Shown piece by piece: positions 31,729 to 46,700 of a stretch of DNA of 64,000 bases (positions within the stretch are counted from its first letter, which is position 1; each line of letters begins with the position of its first letter). This DNA comes from Progne subis subis (lineage: Eukaryota; Chordata; Aves; Passeriformes; Hirundinidae). Location of the stretch: positions 5,804,532 to 5,868,531 of the forward strand of contig JAKJHU010000039.1 in the NCBI GenBank assembly GCA_022316685.1, written 5' to 3'. The position numbers and the translations under genes are program-made. Below the pieces are notes generated by a model. The model was not told the DNA's origin and did not search any database. It worked only from the letters and a program-made list of their open reading frames with translations.

Positions 31729-34700
31729 CTTCACAAAACAAATGGAAAAGACAGACATCATTCACAAGGCAATAAGTGGTGCAAGAACTGATTCAAATGC
31801 TGATCAAGATTTATTCATCAGCAACACTGAAAATTCCCACCACTACTCTAGTTCCCTGTAAAATAAAAAATTGCTTACCACAGGGCACCAAAAGCTGGAG
31901 TGCAATAAACATTAATTTTATGCTACTTAGAGCACTTTTTTTCCTCTTATCACAATCCGATAATAGAATGTAATCTCCTGCCACGAAGTTTAACAATACT
32001 GTGCTATGCGGAACAGAACTGCTAAAACTCAACAGTGTACCCCTACACAGCAGCAGACCACAACAGCACACTGATGCTACCAGAAATTCTCTAAGTTCAG
32101 GGCACTGTGCTCTTGGCAGTGGTTTTATCAGTCATAAAGCCTAATAAACCATACAGCTGTCAATATGATTCTAAGCGATGAAAGTCTTCACAATGCAACC
32201 TTTTATGTACTTTTGAAGCAGGTATAGCAAGGGATGTTTCTTTCACACGCAGATAGATGCTAGTAATGGTACTAAAAACTAGAGAAAAATGCACATAAAT
32301 CAGGTGTTGTTCTCTATTATATTGAGCCGTTTTCTTCAACTTACATATTTTCAGCAAAGAAGAAGTCTGCCTTATTCTGCATCTCTTTCATAATTTCTTT
32401 TTTCCAATTTGAAGAGTTCATCAGCATATGTTTGCGCCCCAGCACAAGCAACCGGGCATTCTCTTTTGCCAGGCAGTTGACAGCATCAAACAGCTGCAGA
32501 AAACAAAGCAAACCCAAAGATTTTCTTAGCTGTAAAAACGGTGTGACAGGGAATAAATACTTTCATGTGTGTCTCACCTAAAGGGACTTCTAGATTACTC
32601 TCGTTTCACACAGTTCTTAACTGCAGTGTGAATTAAGCAGATAGCTAATTTAATTCCCTAATCCAAACAACAAACCAATTCATTGAAGAAAGCTGCTTGC
32701 TACCACACAGAATATACAGTGCTTTTATATTCCAGCTCTTGCAGTTCAAATGACACGAACGACCCGGGGCAGAGTTGTATGGAAATGTCAGAAGTTCCAA
32801 GTGAGCCGAGGGAAGTGAATCACGCTGGGATCTAAGTGATGACGGAGCACCGGGAGCCCTGAGCACACCACCTCTGCAGCCCCGCCTGCTGCACTTGGAG
32901 ACCTACACGGGCCGGGCTGCCCAGCGGGGAGGTGACGAGCAGCAGGACATGGAAACCCGTGACCTTGGGACTAAGGCTTTATGAAAACCACATCCAGACT
33001 AGCCACCCACCTGTGAACCAACATACTGAGGTGGTAAACTCACTTCAGAGGGACTTTTCAGCAGTCTCTTAGGGCTGTGCCTGCTCTGCAACAAATGCTT
33101 CTCAGGACAGGTACTAGTGCCTAGGACTTTGCCTCCCTGCTTCACCCAGACTGAGCTCAGGGAAGACAAAGGTTCTGGCTTTCAGCAGAAAGCTATTTAT
33201 TACTGTGGACTGCTCACAAAACAATAGCATTTCAGTTCGACCCAGAAAGACAGAATTGTTTCTTGAGATTGATGCATCTGTCATATTTGAAAGACAAGGA
33301 CAATATGTTCAAGCACCAGGGAAAGACATTTCCTAATTTTTGCCCGCATTTGCTGCCACTATTTGCCAACATACAATCTCATGATTATTCTTTAATCCTT
33401 CCTGCTTTTCTATTCTTTAATCCTTCCTGCTTTTCTAGCTACTTCCCTCTTCCTTATTACTTTTTTCTCCCTTTAATACCTTCAACTGCCCTTCTCCTTC
33501 TCTTGCTCTTTTCCCTCCTTTCCTCCTATTTGTGATCCTTCTCATTTTTTGGTATCATTTGCTTTTGATTCAGGAGCTAAAAAGGATTGGTCATGTAACT
33601 CTTGTGTGCCATTTTACAATGCATTTAGTTGCATCTACCTGTAAGTACCAGGAGAAAGGGGTGGCCCCATTCAGTCTTCTCTCAAACTGCACAATCTCAC
33701 TACTTCTGTTGTGTCAGATCTATATCACAACTACACGAGCTCACTGATCCAGCAAAAGACTTTTTTGTAGGGTTGAGCTTGCAGCAACCCAACAGACAGA
33801 CTTCAGTCAAAGGTTCAATGACTGATGGGAACACATTGCTGGAGGTAGTGAGGACAGGAAGCGTGGGACTGCTGCCCTTCACAGGAATGGATCTGCAGAT
33901 GGCTCAAATTAAGTATGCCATGAATTTGGATCTGAGATCTTGGGGAGGAAAACAGAAGATTTTCTACATTAATTTTAACTGTTGAGCTATAAATTGCTGT
34001 TGCCAGTGCTGATTCTGAGGGACTAAAGGCTCTGTTTTTATACAGATATATGAGCTTGGTGCTAATCAGAAACACAAACACTTAACAGTACCTACCTATT
34101 GGAACTGACTTCCTGCTTCCAGGAGATCACACTGGATGTTGGCTACACATGCATACAGTCTACTTTTCCTTGGTTAAAATAAACAAAACATAATGTGAGC
34201 AGGAAAAGGCCAAATGCCTTCTGGCATTTGTACTCATGTACTGAACCAGTCCCGCAAATAGCTGGATTCAAATACCAAAGGAGAGTTAAACTGGCTAATC
34301 TGAGTTCATTAAAGCTAATAAAAGTTAGGAATATAGCTACTGCATCCACAGAGATTTTCATATACAGAAGTCAACAGTGAAGAAATAATAACCATGAGTA
34401 ACTCTAGGAAACTCTTAAAAATTCCAAATGAAAATACTTTTTCTTTTTGCCTAAAGTTTTGCTACATTAAAGGAGGGTTAGCAAAAGATCATGTAAAAAG
34501 AAAAAAAAAAAAAGTTAAAAAACAGCAGTTCCAGATACAGATTGGTCAACAGTAGCTATTCCCAAGTTTGTAAAAGACCTAAGTGTCTTGGATCCAGCTC
34601 CTGTAGGTCTTTCTTTCTGGAGTTTATAACTAGTGGCACTTTCTACCTGTTAGTCATGTGGACTTTCTTGTCCTATGTATTATTAGCATCTGAGATTTTC

Positions 34701-37700
34701 TAGTGTGAAATGCTTCTGGGAGAAAATTGAGAGGTTGGTATAAATTATCTACGGCAATGGAAAAACTCGAACCAGACTTAAAATGTAGTAAAATTAAAGG
34801 GAGTCAGCATTTTAAAATTTTGAAATATACGTAACAACCCACTGTACCTCCTCTACTTAGCACAGAGATTATCCTTACTTACACTACTAAAATACAGAAG
34901 ATAGAAAATATTTTTGTTTCCATAAGATAAAAATAATTTTGTTCTGCACACCCCCCTTATCCAGCACAGCTTTACTAAAGAGCATTTTCTCTCACTCTAG
35001 GCTTGGGCACTTAATGGGGGTGGTCTACAAGGAGTCATAGAACTTACATTGAGGGGTTTCCTACGTGGCTGCTTCTCAAGAAAGGAAGATGTGAGACACA
35101 CTAACACTTGTTTCAGCCACAGAGGAAATTAACTGAACATAATGCTGTTAATACAAAAACAGCAGTAGTGATCTCTCATTTTAAAAGTCAAGCATATTTT
35201 TTTAATCTAATATTTCCAAAAGCTGCATGAGTGTATAATGGAGCACAAGGAAGACAGACAAATTACTCTAACTCATACAAGGAACTATGAGCAGAGCAGG
35301 ATACAGATTTCCTAAGATTTCACTGCCAGTCCTTTTCTGATCACTAGATCATGCTGTGCCACGTTTCCCCAGTTTCAAGGGTGCTCTTGAGGTAGGACAG
35401 CCTTTCTCATTAGGTGCTACTGGTAGATTCCCACTTGTGAAATGGGAAATCCCTACACACTTGCTGCTGGGAGGCACAACATTCAGTGATTCAGCAAAAG
35501 GTGACTCACCTGTATACACATATAGCATGAATAAGTACCTATGAAAAATATTTAAATCACATTTTTTATGAATAAATCATGTTTGACATTGCTTAAACAT
35601 TTGGGTTCACTAACTGCCATTTAAAAACAAAACTCACCTACAGGTTATCTGCTAATAAGAGCAACAAAGTCCTCTATTACAGCCATTTTCACCTGTTGTT
35701 AGTGCTGCCCCCCACCCAACCAAAGCTGTGAAACTGCAGAAGAAACCCCAACACAGACCACGCTTCAGAGCTGCCATTACTGTACTGTCAGGCAGGGCTG
35801 AGCATGACCATTGTCTCCAAAGTTTAGCCAGCAACTGGAGCCAGTCAAAAGAAGCGATTGTCCCACTTCACTCTTCACTGGTGTGGCCTCGCCTTGAGTC
35901 CTGGGTACAGTTTTGGGTGCCGCAATATAAAAAAGACACGAAGCTATTAGAGAGCATCCAAAGGAGAGCAGCAAAGATGGTGAAGGGGCTGGAGGTGAAG
36001 CTGTATGAGCAGCACAGAGGTCACTTGGTCTGTTCAGCCTGGAGGAGACTGAGGGGAGAGCTCATTGCAGTTACAACTTCCTTGGTGGTGGTGGGGGGAG
36101 TGGAGGGGCAGGCACTAATCTCTTTGGTGACCAGTGACAGGACCAAAGGGAATGGCCTGAAACTGGGTAAGGGGAGGTTTAGATTGGACATTGGGAAAAG
36201 ATTCTCAACCCAGAGGGTGGTAGAGCACTGAAACAGGCTCCCCAGAGAAGTGGTCATAGCACCAAGCCTGACAGAGTTCAACAAGCATTTGGACAACACC
36301 ATCAGGGACATGGTGTGATTGTTGGGGTGTCCTGCACAGGGCCAGGAGTTGGGACTTTGATGACTCTTGTAGATCCCTTCCAACTCAGGACATCCTATGA
36401 TTCTGTAAATTAATTCCTCTCATGACTACATGTATTTGACTTGAGTTTCACCATTTTTGTTTACCTTTTTCCATACTGTAGATCAAGAAAATAAGCTCAA
36501 GAAAAACCTGTTTACTTCAGTCCCACACACAGGAGAGAGACCCGAGGAGAAGGCCGAGATTTGTTGCACAGGACAGCCAGTTATTCGGGGAAGGCATGTG
36601 TGCTGCTTTTAAGAAAGGCTGGACTTTCTCACTGAGCCTGGTAATTGCACCAAACCACATTCAAGATCATTACCACGGCACCAAATAAAAATGCTTCCTA
36701 TATTCTCTACATTATTATTGATGACATGGTGTAAATTATTCTCAAGTCCTCTTAACTCAAATACAGGGGCAGTACACACATTTCTTGATTTCTCTGGAGT
36801 TTATCTGTCCCTGACTAGCAAGGGAGTCGCTACTTCGAAGGGAAAGCAGTGATGGATGAATAAGTAACAGTCACTAAGATTAATCACCCTGGTTTACTTT
36901 CTGCTCTTTAGACAGTCAGCAGCTAACTCTTGGGAATTATCCCTTACAACAACAGGGATCTCTGCAATACTGCAGAAACAATATTATTGGGAATATTTGT
37001 ATCCTGCGTTACAGCAAGACTATTTAGATTGATGTAACACATCATCATTCAAAACTCTACCAGTGACAGCCCTTCACACATCAATGATGGCAATCACACA
37101 ATGTTTAACATGTTTTAACCTGTCTGCATTTACTCTGCGCCTGGAATTGACTTATCCTCTCTTGACACATTCACTAGAGATATGTCTTAACTCCCTATCA
37201 CAATTCATTAAAATTTGCACATTTTTAGATGTTAGCTTTAGTAGTCAACACTATTAATCAAAGGCAGATTATTGATTGAGCAGGAAAACTATACCACAGA
37301 AGCAGATTCCCAAGTTGATTTAATATAGATTGAGGATGGTACAGTAGCCTCGGTTTGCTCAGATGAGGCAATGCCTAAATATAGCTGTGCTACTTGCAGA
37401 GTAAGTCTGTATTCAGAGAACAAAGATGCTTTTGCAGCATCCAGGTCCAAACTGACTGGTACCAAGTGTGTATCATGACATATGGTGCTCCTGCACAATC
37501 CAGTGTTCTCAACGCCTGAAGGACTTGGCTCAGTTTTAACACTGAGTGATTGCAAACACATTACTTTCAGGTCCAAACAGACTACAGCAACGCTCCATCG
37601 ACTGTGACCAAGCTAATGAACCATCTTGAATCCTGACTAGTGGGAAGAATGAAGCAGAGTAACTGTAAATCTATTCAGGTCAGATACAAAAGCAATAGCC

Positions 37701-40700
37701 CAATTTACATTTTTCTGTATTCATGGTACCCTGGCTGTTATGCCATTAATGGGGATATCTTTAATTACAACGCCATTTGATTTCAACTGAAGATGCAACC
37801 TGCTCAAGACAATCCCTGAAACAATTCTGAATGTGGAAGTAATATTGTTTGTAAATCGTCTCTGACACTGCATTCTGCTATATTATAAACTGCAGGTAAA
37901 ATTTCCAATTTCAAACAATCTTGAAGAGCCACCCCTGTTTTTATTCTAATGATGAGCTCAGAAAACAGCACAATACAAACCAAAACTGCGTAAATCAACC
38001 TCAGATTTGGTTAGACTATTATGAATTTCTCCTATGCAGATAGGGAGGGATAGGTGCTGATCCTTCCCAGCAGCGAGCCATATAAGAAAAAAAAGTTTTG
38101 AAACAGGTATTTTCTACCTAATTACAGTCATATCCTGCTCTGTCTTACTCCCAAAAGGCACAAGAAGTAATCTGATGGACAGTGAAGCAGTATTTCCTAT
38201 GAGAATTAAGAGAACCACAGTGGGATGAGTGTAGAGAGTGAAGAAATATATACACAATTTAAACATGGAATTAAAGTGTGTGTTTGACATGAAAGGTGGG
38301 GAGGCAGGTGGGGGATCATCAGGTGAAGGAGCCATTAACTTTTTGGAATCTGGCTTTTTAGAATGGACTGTCATCTTTAAAAGATCTCAGTCACTTTGTC
38401 AGACTTTACACCTGAGAAACCTTTGAGTGTGAACATCTTTGCTCACACTTTTTGAATGTCTCTGCTTTTGAATGGTAATGTTTTCAGCATCATGATCTAT
38501 AGATGAATGAAATTCATCCATAAATAAAAAAAAAAAGAAAAATGTTAAAAACAAAAGTTAACAATATCATGCTATTAAATGAACAATGTAAAGAACTCTA
38601 GAAATTGTGACCAAAGAAGATGTAGACACTTGAGGAATTGCTGAATTTTATAGTTGCAAAAGAGAAAAACAGGCAAATTTTTCTGACTCTTACAATTCAA
38701 GAAATACACAGACAAACAAATGTTCTTCAGCCGTCTAACTGCATTTTTGGAAGTTGTCTACTCTAAGTTACTTCAGTGCCAGTCAAGCTTCTAAATCCAC
38801 AAGTTTTGTTAAGCAGCTACAGTATCATTTTCTTTCCCAATCACTTACTAAAAAACGTAATGTTGATTTAAATGTACAAGCAGACCCTTTGATGTTGTGT
38901 CAGCAATTATGAAGTAGGAATAAAGACGGAAGAAAAGGGGTGAATCTGAAATTCAAAGCAGTATTCTGCTGGGGTAACAAGTGGGAAATGTCCAATTCAA
39001 CATTAACATTAGCCCAGTGCTAATAACTGATTTTTTCTATTTTAATTAAAACTCAACATTTTTTATTTTAGTTGCGGTCTGGCAATAAACCATTTTTGTT
39101 CATGAATTTGAATTTTCTGAATGTCTTCCTTTCTAGTCATGTAGAAGGACAAAGGTATTTGAGGTATTTGCCCTTTTCTGATCTTCTTTTGTTGTAATGT
39201 AATTGGGTTTATATTGTGTTTCATTGGATTTGTAATGTTTGTAATGTTTTTTCCCTGTTCCCCTTTAACTGTATCGCATGGTTTGTCCCTGCTCAGCAGT
39301 GCCCATTCCCCACACTGGAATGTAACCCAACTCTGTTCCACTCCCACCTTGTCCCTGACTGGGCAGTGGCTTGTCCCTGCCTCTGGGCCCTGCCCCCTGG
39401 GGAAAAAGCCCGGGGTGGGGGGGTGTGTGTGTGGGTGTGTGTGTGTGTCTAAAGAGCTCCACCAAGGCAGGGCAGGACTCCAGAATAAAGCCAATATTCC
39501 CCCAGTGAGAGAGCAGGCTCTTTCCTTTTGCCATCGGCGGTCATCTGGCCTCATAAAGAAACACCTCATTCTCTGAGATATTTTTTATCTGTAGCTGATA
39601 GCATTGTATACTTTTATCTCTCCTCTTACTCATCTTCTTTCTTCTAACAAAGAATAATACCAAGATCTTGACAATGCATAAGGGGCAGCTAATGTGGATT
39701 TAATTTTATCCAGACATCTCCCAAGAAGAGATTTTGTACCAAACCCTGGAATTTACCAAATATTAAAAAGCCTCAACCCTCCACACCAAGGAGAGGAGTT
39801 AGGCGATACTGTCTATCTGTGATTATACAAAAGTAGGAAAAGAAACATATAAAACTTGAAAGTGTTCCCTTTGCATTTCCACATATCAATATTATCCTTT
39901 GTTCCCATCCTTGAATTCTTTCTGCTTGCACTGCTGTTCCTCCAACAGTATTTTCTTACTGATCACTACACATTGCTTCACTGCACCAATATTGCACATA
40001 CATCAGCTTTATATACCTGAGGAAGAAAGTTAAATAAAAATGAAAAGGTATTGAGTTTTACTTATTCTTGCATAGACTTCAGATGTGAAACTACTGTCAG
40101 AGCCACTGATTGTAAACGGAATAATTTTTGTAACTGAAGTCACGGATTCAGGGGTCTGCCTTCTTTCACTGGAAATCCAGTCTTTGCTTTTCTACTATTA
40201 TCAGAACACTGTATACATAGACTTAGGGAAATAAGGGAGTTTCTCTTACTATGTTTCATTTTAGAAACAATGTACAAATTTAGCCATGGAAATGAACTAG
40301 GAACAATGTAGCTATTAAAAAGGAACATTTGTGAGCCCAATGGCACTGAGCCCGTCTTAAGATTTTCAGAGTGGGTCAGAAGCTATATTTAAGTACTGAA
40401 AATCCAAAATGTGAGCAGGATCTCTGGGTGGTGGTGGTTGCAGTGGTAATGGGATGTTATGAAAATGAAAGCACAAGCTTGACTGATCCTTTCCATAGAT
40501 AGGAAATAACTCGGTGCAGGACTGAAATTGGCTTTGTAAGACTGAAACTGACAGTTTAAAAGGTACTAACACTTCAGCTCTCACCACTGTCCTATGTAGA
40601 TATCTGTACAGCGTGACTGACCTAGTCGGATGTTAAGTGTTTTCCCCGTGTCCTAGATATGGTTCAAAAAGTCCCAGACAGTACTTTTGTCCTTTGAGGA

Positions 40701-43700
40701 AAGGTCCTGCAGCAGCTGGGGACATCACTGTTACAGCTGGCAAAGGCATGATGCTGTTATGGTATATTAAACATATGCTTCTGCAGAGATATCCCACATT
40801 TTAATAAACTTGACAGTTCCACAAACAGTTTAACTGAAGGACTATTTCTAAGTGCATAAGACAACAGACATCCAGGTAGAATGACATGATAACCAAGGAA
40901 ATATCAGTAAATTGACAACTTGCATTTGGAAAAAAAGCATCAGTGTACAGCATGCAGCAAATATTTATAACACAATTTACACACTGCCTTTCTGCTGTTT
41001 CTCAGTAGTATTATCTTCCAGTTGCCTGCTACAATTATACAGAGGTTACCTTCAAAACTTTTATACACCTTCAAAAATTATTGTTTCAATAAGAATCTTT
41101 GTAGCTATTAATACATAAATACATTAACAAACATCACTGAAATGAGTGGTGATTTCTCTGTGAAGGGCAGAAAAAGGAATATTTTGTTTAATATGAAAGT
41201 GAGCATATAAATATTCTTCTTCAACAGTACAAAAATCAGCAGAAGCAAACTAAAGCACAGAGGTCTGAGATGGAGGAGCAGCTGTGTGGTCAGTTAGACC
41301 CTATCTGTCCTGGGCCAACCATGAAACCAAGGCTTTCAGCAAGGAGGAACCTAGGAGGGAATGTGTTTAATATTGCTAAGAGAATAACCAGTATTTACCA
41401 GATAGGAAAAAACCCAAGGGACTTTCATACCCATCAGTACACCTTGCACTGCCAGTACCATGAAGGAGAGGTTCAACTGTCTCAGCTGGATCAAGGCTTG
41501 CCCTGGCAAGAAACTCACTGTTCCTACAAAACCAAAAAACCTCTGATGCAGTGTAATGCAGCAGAGTAAAATGTGGGCCAGCATTATTTATCTTACGCAG
41601 TCATTAGTTTGGGTTGTGCATCATTGCAGACATGCCATTTTACTACTAGTAACACCGCCAGCAGTGTCCATGCCTGGGGATCCTAGGCAGCAAAAGTGTG
41701 AAAGCCCACCACGATAGCTAAAGTTCACAAGATCTAATTTTTGTACTTTGATGATTTTCATGTTAGTATATTGGTAGCAGTCTGCAATACTCAATAGCTG
41801 GAAACTGGGCAGGCCACTGTTTTATCTGAAGTACTTCTCTTCAACTCAAAAGATACAGCAATTTGACAAATAATACTGTCATCTCCAACAAATTAATTAT
41901 AGATGATATTTGGCATTTGTCTGAAGTCTTGGCCTCCTGGGAACAACTGGTTATATGAAAAGGTTTGTATACTTAGCCATTTTTTCCCTTGTCAAGAGAA
42001 ACAAGCTTGAGAATATGAAAATATGACAACAAGAAAGGCTTGGGCAACAGAAGCCAAATAAGAACCAATTCCAAGCCCCAGCCTTATTTCATAAAAGGTT
42101 TAATTTTTTAAAGCAACTTTTGGCTTGGGGACTCAGAATTACAGTTTCCAGGTATCTATACAACTGTATCAGCCAGCACTTCTGAAGAATTTTATTGCAT
42201 CTTTCCCTCTTTTGTCCATCTCTGTGGAAAAGATGCAGGTACCCAGCTAACAACTCTGGAGCATGCAGGACTGAATATGAGTGCTCAAGTTCAAAACAGA
42301 ACTACAGTTTCAGAAGTGTTTTGTTCACCAGATTTATCAGATAGCAAATGGTTAAAACTGTGTTTTATTACTAGTTATGTTAACAAGGCTGGTGGACTAA
42401 ATAGGCTTGTGGAAATGAGAGTGGGTGGGATGACAAAAAAGAAATCCCTAACCTATAGCATTCAAATTTCTGAAAGCCCATTTGGGAATGCCCATTTAAT
42501 GGAAAGTCAAGAGATTTCACTCTTTAAGGCATGATATGCAGATACATACATATAAACTAGAAATAAAAATGTCAAAACCCTCTAATTCTTTGAGACACTT
42601 CCTCTCACTATAGAGACTTATGGCCATTCCACATAAACAGATTTAAACAGCACAGTGCAATGTTTTACAGGGACATCATGTACATGACTTCTGACGATGA
42701 AAGCAGCATAGTGACATCAATGTTAGATGAGCCCAGGGTAACTAACTACTCCTCATAAGGAGCATGGTAAACCAACATCAAATCAACACCATTAAGACTA
42801 TCTGGTTCTGCTCTATGATTATTTGCAACCCTCTTCTTCTTCTTCTTCTTCATTTTATTTATTCAAATGTACTTAGGGCTGTGGTGGAAGAAAACTCCTA
42901 TCTATCTACCTATCAGTCTGTCTGTCTGTCTGTCTATCTATCCATCCATCCATCCATCGAACCGTAGTACAGATAGTATTCAAGAAATAAGTATTCCACT
43001 ATACTTAAGCTTGCACTGAATGTAGAAGCTCAAACTCCAGAGAACCACAGCTCTAACACACACCTGCATCATACTTACACTTTTTTTTTTAGTGTATAAT
43101 GTAAGCACTACGTAGTTTACCAAAGTATCACACAATTAGCATCAGCAAGGTTAAGCTTCCCACACTGGTATACCATGTAAGTCAGGTATTCCACAGTTCA
43201 GAACCTGTGGAACTGAGCTGGCTTTTAGCTGCTTGTTAGAGAGCTTATGGCACACACTGTACACAGCTCAGTCATGCCAACTTGATGCCTTAAAAGCTCA
43301 AGACTCAAAAATTCAAAATATTAGAGACAGAAGAAATATTACTGCCAACTCACTGCTTCCTTTTTGTTGTGCACAGAAGCGAGCAGGTAAATGGATAAAT
43401 GCCGGACAATAAAGACAGACAAAAGCATCACCAATACTTTCTGATTTATCTAAGAGGTAAGTTCGTATCAACAGTATGGTAGAAGCACAAGTCCAGTTTT
43501 AACAGCCACTACAGGAAGCATTGTGCAAAGGCAGGACAATACAGCAGCTGGAAATGGTAAAAACTATTCAGGAAGAATTAAAAGGAGGAATTAATATTTC
43601 ATTAAACTGGTTGGAAAATAGAGTACCTAATGTTTACATAATTTTGACAACCTCTTTAGCTTCTGACTCACTATAACGCAATGCATATTTTCAGCTTAAA

Positions 43701-46700
43701 CTGTGAAAAGAACTATTCAGATCATTAAAGAACTGACAGGTGAATAATAAATCAGGAAGAAACAGAATCACAAGCTATTATCTCTGGGTGGAAAGGAAAA
43801 ATCAGTAGATGCATGTAAAGATTAGTAGAAAATATGTAAAATACTTGAAATAGAGAATTTCTCATTAAGAAAAAGGTCTCCTAACAATGATATGGGACAA
43901 ATAGTTTCAATAGATAAAACATTTCAGAGTTAAACATTCAAAGGGATTTTAAAGTGCAATTTTGGGGGATCATATTTAGGAAATAATAATTACAGAACAG
44001 AAGATTTGAACATTTATTTTATGGGGATGTACAGAAAAACAAGAACAGCAACACAAATGATGCTTTAGAATGGTGTTTCTTCATCTAATGTTTGCAAGTA
44101 CTAATTTTTAAGATCTTAAGTTAGGCATTTTTCTTGGAGAACAGGAGTGAAGATTTCTATTGTATAACAGTTACTTTCCTGAAAGCTTGAAGAACAGCAG
44201 CAACAAAGGCAGCCATAGTTATCTTATTATGTTCTTGGTACTGGTGTTCTAACACACTCCTGTCCTGTTCCTCACAAGATACCAAGCAACGAAATTGTTT
44301 ACAAGTCTCAGCATGTACAATACCAGGTTAATGGCACAGTTCTGGTAGCAGTCCTCAGAGAAGTGACAGATATCTGAATGAGATCTCCTCTTTATATTAA
44401 CATAAATAAACATATTAGCTTAATCTAATTTGATCTAATTTAGATTAGCACCACAGATAAAGGCATTAGTCTGAATAAGCATGGGGACTATTTGATTTTG
44501 GCTCTTGGGGTTTTTCCCTTGCCTCATTTTCCCTCCCTTATCTGGAAGAACTGCACAAACATATTCTTAAACAAAATAAGTAAAAAGTAGAATAGAGATA
44601 GCCTCTTCCCTTTCATGTCTGTATCTGATGCACAAAATCAATACTGGCAAAAGGTGAGGTTTGCATTAAGAAGTGCTTGATACAGAATGTCACCTCTAAT
44701 GGGCAACAGTATTTTGGGTAAGAAGAGTTCTTAACATTTTTGTGAATTGGTTTTAAGTAAGAATATTGCCAGCATGATTGTCATCCCCAGAACGAAATTT
44801 TAATTCTGGTAAAATCAGTCTCCTAGATTCAAATAGGAGTTCCTATTTCCATGTTCCAGACAACACAAAACAATCAGTTTACGAAGAGATTCAGATTAAA
44901 AGCTGTGGACAATTGTACTTGATTTTCTATGAGTCTAGATTAAAAAAATTAAAATTACTTTAACTTCAATTTTAAACTTCATTGCAGGCTATAATAATCT
45001 AATAATTTTAATTTAAATATATTTACTTATATATAAATGTCTCTTCCAATTCTGCTTTACAAATAGAATGCAACCAGAGAAAAAACAACAAATGCAGCTT
45101 AATGGATTGTTGCATCATTAAACATCATCACAATATGCGGAGATCCCTAGGAATAACATAATGTTCAAAAAATTAGGCTGTCATAACTTCACAAATAAGT
45201 CCAAATGGACTTTAGGCTTCTGTTACATAGTACCTTTTTGCCTTCAGATAACACAACTTCAAATAAGTTTTCTTTCCTACTTTTACTAGAAATAGTATAT
45301 TAAATGTAAGAGCCAAGCGTGAACCAAAATTGATTGCTTTTCAAATATGTAAATATATCCAGGTGTACATGAATGAATACAATCATTGTCCTGAGGATTA
45401 CCCATGCAGCACTTCTCACATTCAAATCAAGTATTTATTCTTACAGAGACTGGCCTATAGTAACCCAGCCTTCACATTTTAAGGCCTGCTTCCCACATCT
45501 TCTCACTACTATGGAGACTTTTCACAAGATAATCACTTCTAAAGAAGCAGTTCAGTTCCCTAAAGATCAGGTTTCCAATCTGGAGGCCCAGGACACCTCT
45601 TACTGCCACAGTGATAACAATTCCATGATTATGTGAGTTGAGCTGCCCAAAGAAAACCCCCATCTTGTGGTTTCTTAGGGACAAGTGAAAACAGCAAGAT
45701 AGAAACTCATCCAGTTCAGAAGACACAGTCATTTGACTTTATCACCTAGTCATGAATCATCAAGGCAGGTTCACTCTGCCCTGCTGAATTTCAAGCTTAT
45801 ATTCCTAATGATTAGAAGAATCTTATTATGAAAGATGTGATGCAAATTCACTCGTTTTTAAAAAAAAAAAAAAAAAAAAAGTTTGGTGCTTGGGTGTTCC
45901 TGTACTTACACTAACTTTTGATTTGCTATTATCACTAAATACAAAGGTAAAAATCATAAACATCAGGTGGAAACCAACAGAGATAATTAATTCAACCATA
46001 TATGTTTAATTAATTTTATAACCAGAAACAAAGGTTGCAAATAGTAATGGAAGGCAACACCAGGAATAATCTGACTCAGAGAAAGCAACAGGCAGAACCT
46101 GTCAAATTGCCTGATAGTCAGATTTCTTTAGCCTGATCAATTTCTGCTGCTCTATTCTCACCAGGAAATGCAAAACTTGAGTGGAAACCTCTGAAAAGAA
46201 AAATAATTGCTTACAGCCAACAGATGAGGCATTTACTCAGGAAATCCTGTCAGCTTCCCCTCTCTCATTTCACAATGTTGGGAATTTTAAAGCTTTAAGA
46301 AAGTTTCCCCTGTATTCACAAGTAGCCAGTCTGACTTTGTGCTTCCCTTCTTAAGATGTCCTATCTACTCCTACTCTCCTGTCTTAGTATTGCAGAAGCA
46401 GTGAGGAGCACTGGAGCACACCATTATGGGAAGAGCCAGACTTGGCGGCTCAAGGTGTGCAGGCAACACGGGTGTTTCCTCGGTGGAAGCATCCATGCCA
46501 AGCAGTTGTGGGAGTACTTCTAGAACCTCTGACACACTAATGTCCAATACATCTTCACTTACTGTGTATAGCTATGCAAAGTTGAATATATTAAATGCCC
46601 TTTTATTTCTCTTTTAGCCACAATGAGGATCTGCCAGGTTTTAGAAGAGCTGCAGGGAGAAAATTTGCAAGCCAGGCCTTCCTTCTAGGTTTCATTGGCA

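Noticed and set aside
39063..39569. 168-codon minus-strand open frame
   Set aside because: It runs antisense through the LTR-like element, and its His/Pro/Thr repeat comes from the GT tract.
41270..41569. 99-codon plus-strand frame with a mixed, protein-like composition
   Set aside because: Lies in a PRORP intron, has no known relative that I can name, and is short enough to be chance.
42833..42959. Regularly spaced short repeats, considered as an array
   Set aside because: They are adjoining tri- and tetranucleotide microsatellites without unique spacers; CRISPR arrays are not expected in a bird genome.
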